A DNA stretch of 64,000 nucleotides from Microglena sp. YARC. Lineage: Eukaryota; Chlorophyta; Chlorophyceae; Chlamydomonadales; Chlamydomonadaceae. The translations under genes were made by a program, and so were the position numbers. The stretch spans positions 38,552,175-38,616,174 of the forward strand of contig CM039466.1 of the NCBI GenBank assembly GCA_022414725.1. Reading direction: 5' to 3'. A model generated the notes under the pieces. That model ran no database searches. It saw only the letters and a program-made list of their open reading frames with translations, and was not told the DNA's origin. Shown here piece by piece: positions 63,440 to 64,000 of this stretch (positions are counted from its first letter, which is position 1; each line of letters starts with the position of its first letter).

Positions 63440-63862
63440 AAGCTAGATCTTCACGTTTCTGTGTTTCATGTAAGTGTGCTTGTGTGGGTATGGTGTGTGT
63501 GTTTGCGTGGATGCATGTGAGTCTGTGGGTGGGTGGGGGGGGCAGAAGAATGTGTTTGTGTTTGTGTGGGTATGGTGTGTGTGTGTGTGTGTGTGTGGGT
63601 GTGTGTGTGGGTGTGTGTGTGTGTGTGGGGGGGGGGGGGGGGTCACTACCATGGCCAGAGGTGATCTGATTGCTATTATCTCGCATCAAAGACACTTGAC
63701 TGCATAGGTACCGCAATGGCATGCGCACATCTGTTCATTCCCAATGTGAAACCCGCTCCAAGGCGAGAATACGGATTCCATGGGCAGCTCTGGATAAGAG
63801 CCATCATCCTTGAGCAATGATATCTAGGTGGCACATGGGCCCTATATCTAGGTGGCGCATGG

Positions 63863-63925
<63 letters not shown>
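63440..63925 (+). repeat. (TG)n, G-run and (AT)n microsatellites
   Basis: TGTGTGGGTATGGTG words, (TG)n and poly-G to 63642, plain sequence to 63865 (with GATATCTAGGTGGC(A/G)CATGG twice), then (AT)n 63868-63923. Confidence 0.85.
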
Positions 63926-63927
<2 letters not shown>

Positions 63928-64000
63928 ATCAGCAATATGATATCAATATATCATTTCATCATATGATATCATATGACGCCGGCGGTCTGACTAGGTAACT
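63926..64000. mobile_element. A-family palindromic MITE, cut by the window end
   Basis: TAGGGATCAGCAATATGATA, ATCATATGATATCATATGAC and GCCGGCGGTCTGACTAGGTA match the left half of the copy at 47832. Confidence 0.75.

Overview
This is nuclear DNA of an intron-rich eukaryote: GT-AG introns of 0.9 to 14 kb, tRNA-derived SINEs, several MITE families with target-site duplications, and long simple repeats. The proteins and the style of the repeats would fit a green alga with a repeat-swollen genome (for example a pyramimonad prasinophyte such as Cymbomonas), but that placement is inference. Almost all of the long open frames are low-complexity repeats. The real coding sequence is about 3.2 kb, in short exons scattered over 61 kb, all on the + strand.

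Three genes can be rebuilt by joining exons whose phases agree. (1) 98-19307 holds the last four exons (201 residues) of a monoamine-oxidase-type flavin amine oxidase. It keeps the substrate-site Lys, the flavin-linking Cys and the GTETA motif, has no C-terminal membrane anchor, and ends in the peroxisomal signal SKL. Its first intron in the window carries an 11-kb array of a 28-bp satellite. (2) 24474-44482 holds eight exons (442 residues) of a CobW/COG0523 GTPase closest to ZNG1/CBWD zinc chaperones, with Walker A, CLCC, ETTG and NKMD motifs and an unusual acidic, Pro/Thr- and SR-rich insert. Its first exon is not settled; a candidate start lies at 22431. (3) 51806-61498 holds four exons (417 residues), all joined in phase 1, of a Ser/Gln-rich protein I do not recognise.

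The main discovery is structural. Almost every exon sits beside an array of truncated copies of its own splice junction. Copies on the upstream side are intron tail plus exon head (acceptor, no donor). Copies on the downstream side are exon tail plus intron head (donor, no acceptor). The intact exon always lies at the inner end of the array. There are about 60 decoy splice sites in three unrelated genes. This is what repeated tandem duplication across exon-intron borders would leave, with surplus copies spliced out. Several large simple-repeat arrays, including the 11-kb satellite, look like further amplification of such units. Introns are also polar: G/T-rich after the donor and C/A-rich before the acceptor.

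Layout: 1-19307 amine oxidase 3' part; 19308-22430 intergenic with SINEs; 22431-24473 probable 5' region of the ZNG1-like gene with nine truncated exon copies; 24474-44482 ZNG1-like gene; 44483-51805 repeats, a nested MITE and weak ORFs; 51806-61498 unknown gene; 61499-64000 repeats and hAT-type and palindromic MITEs. The three genes share no evident pathway.
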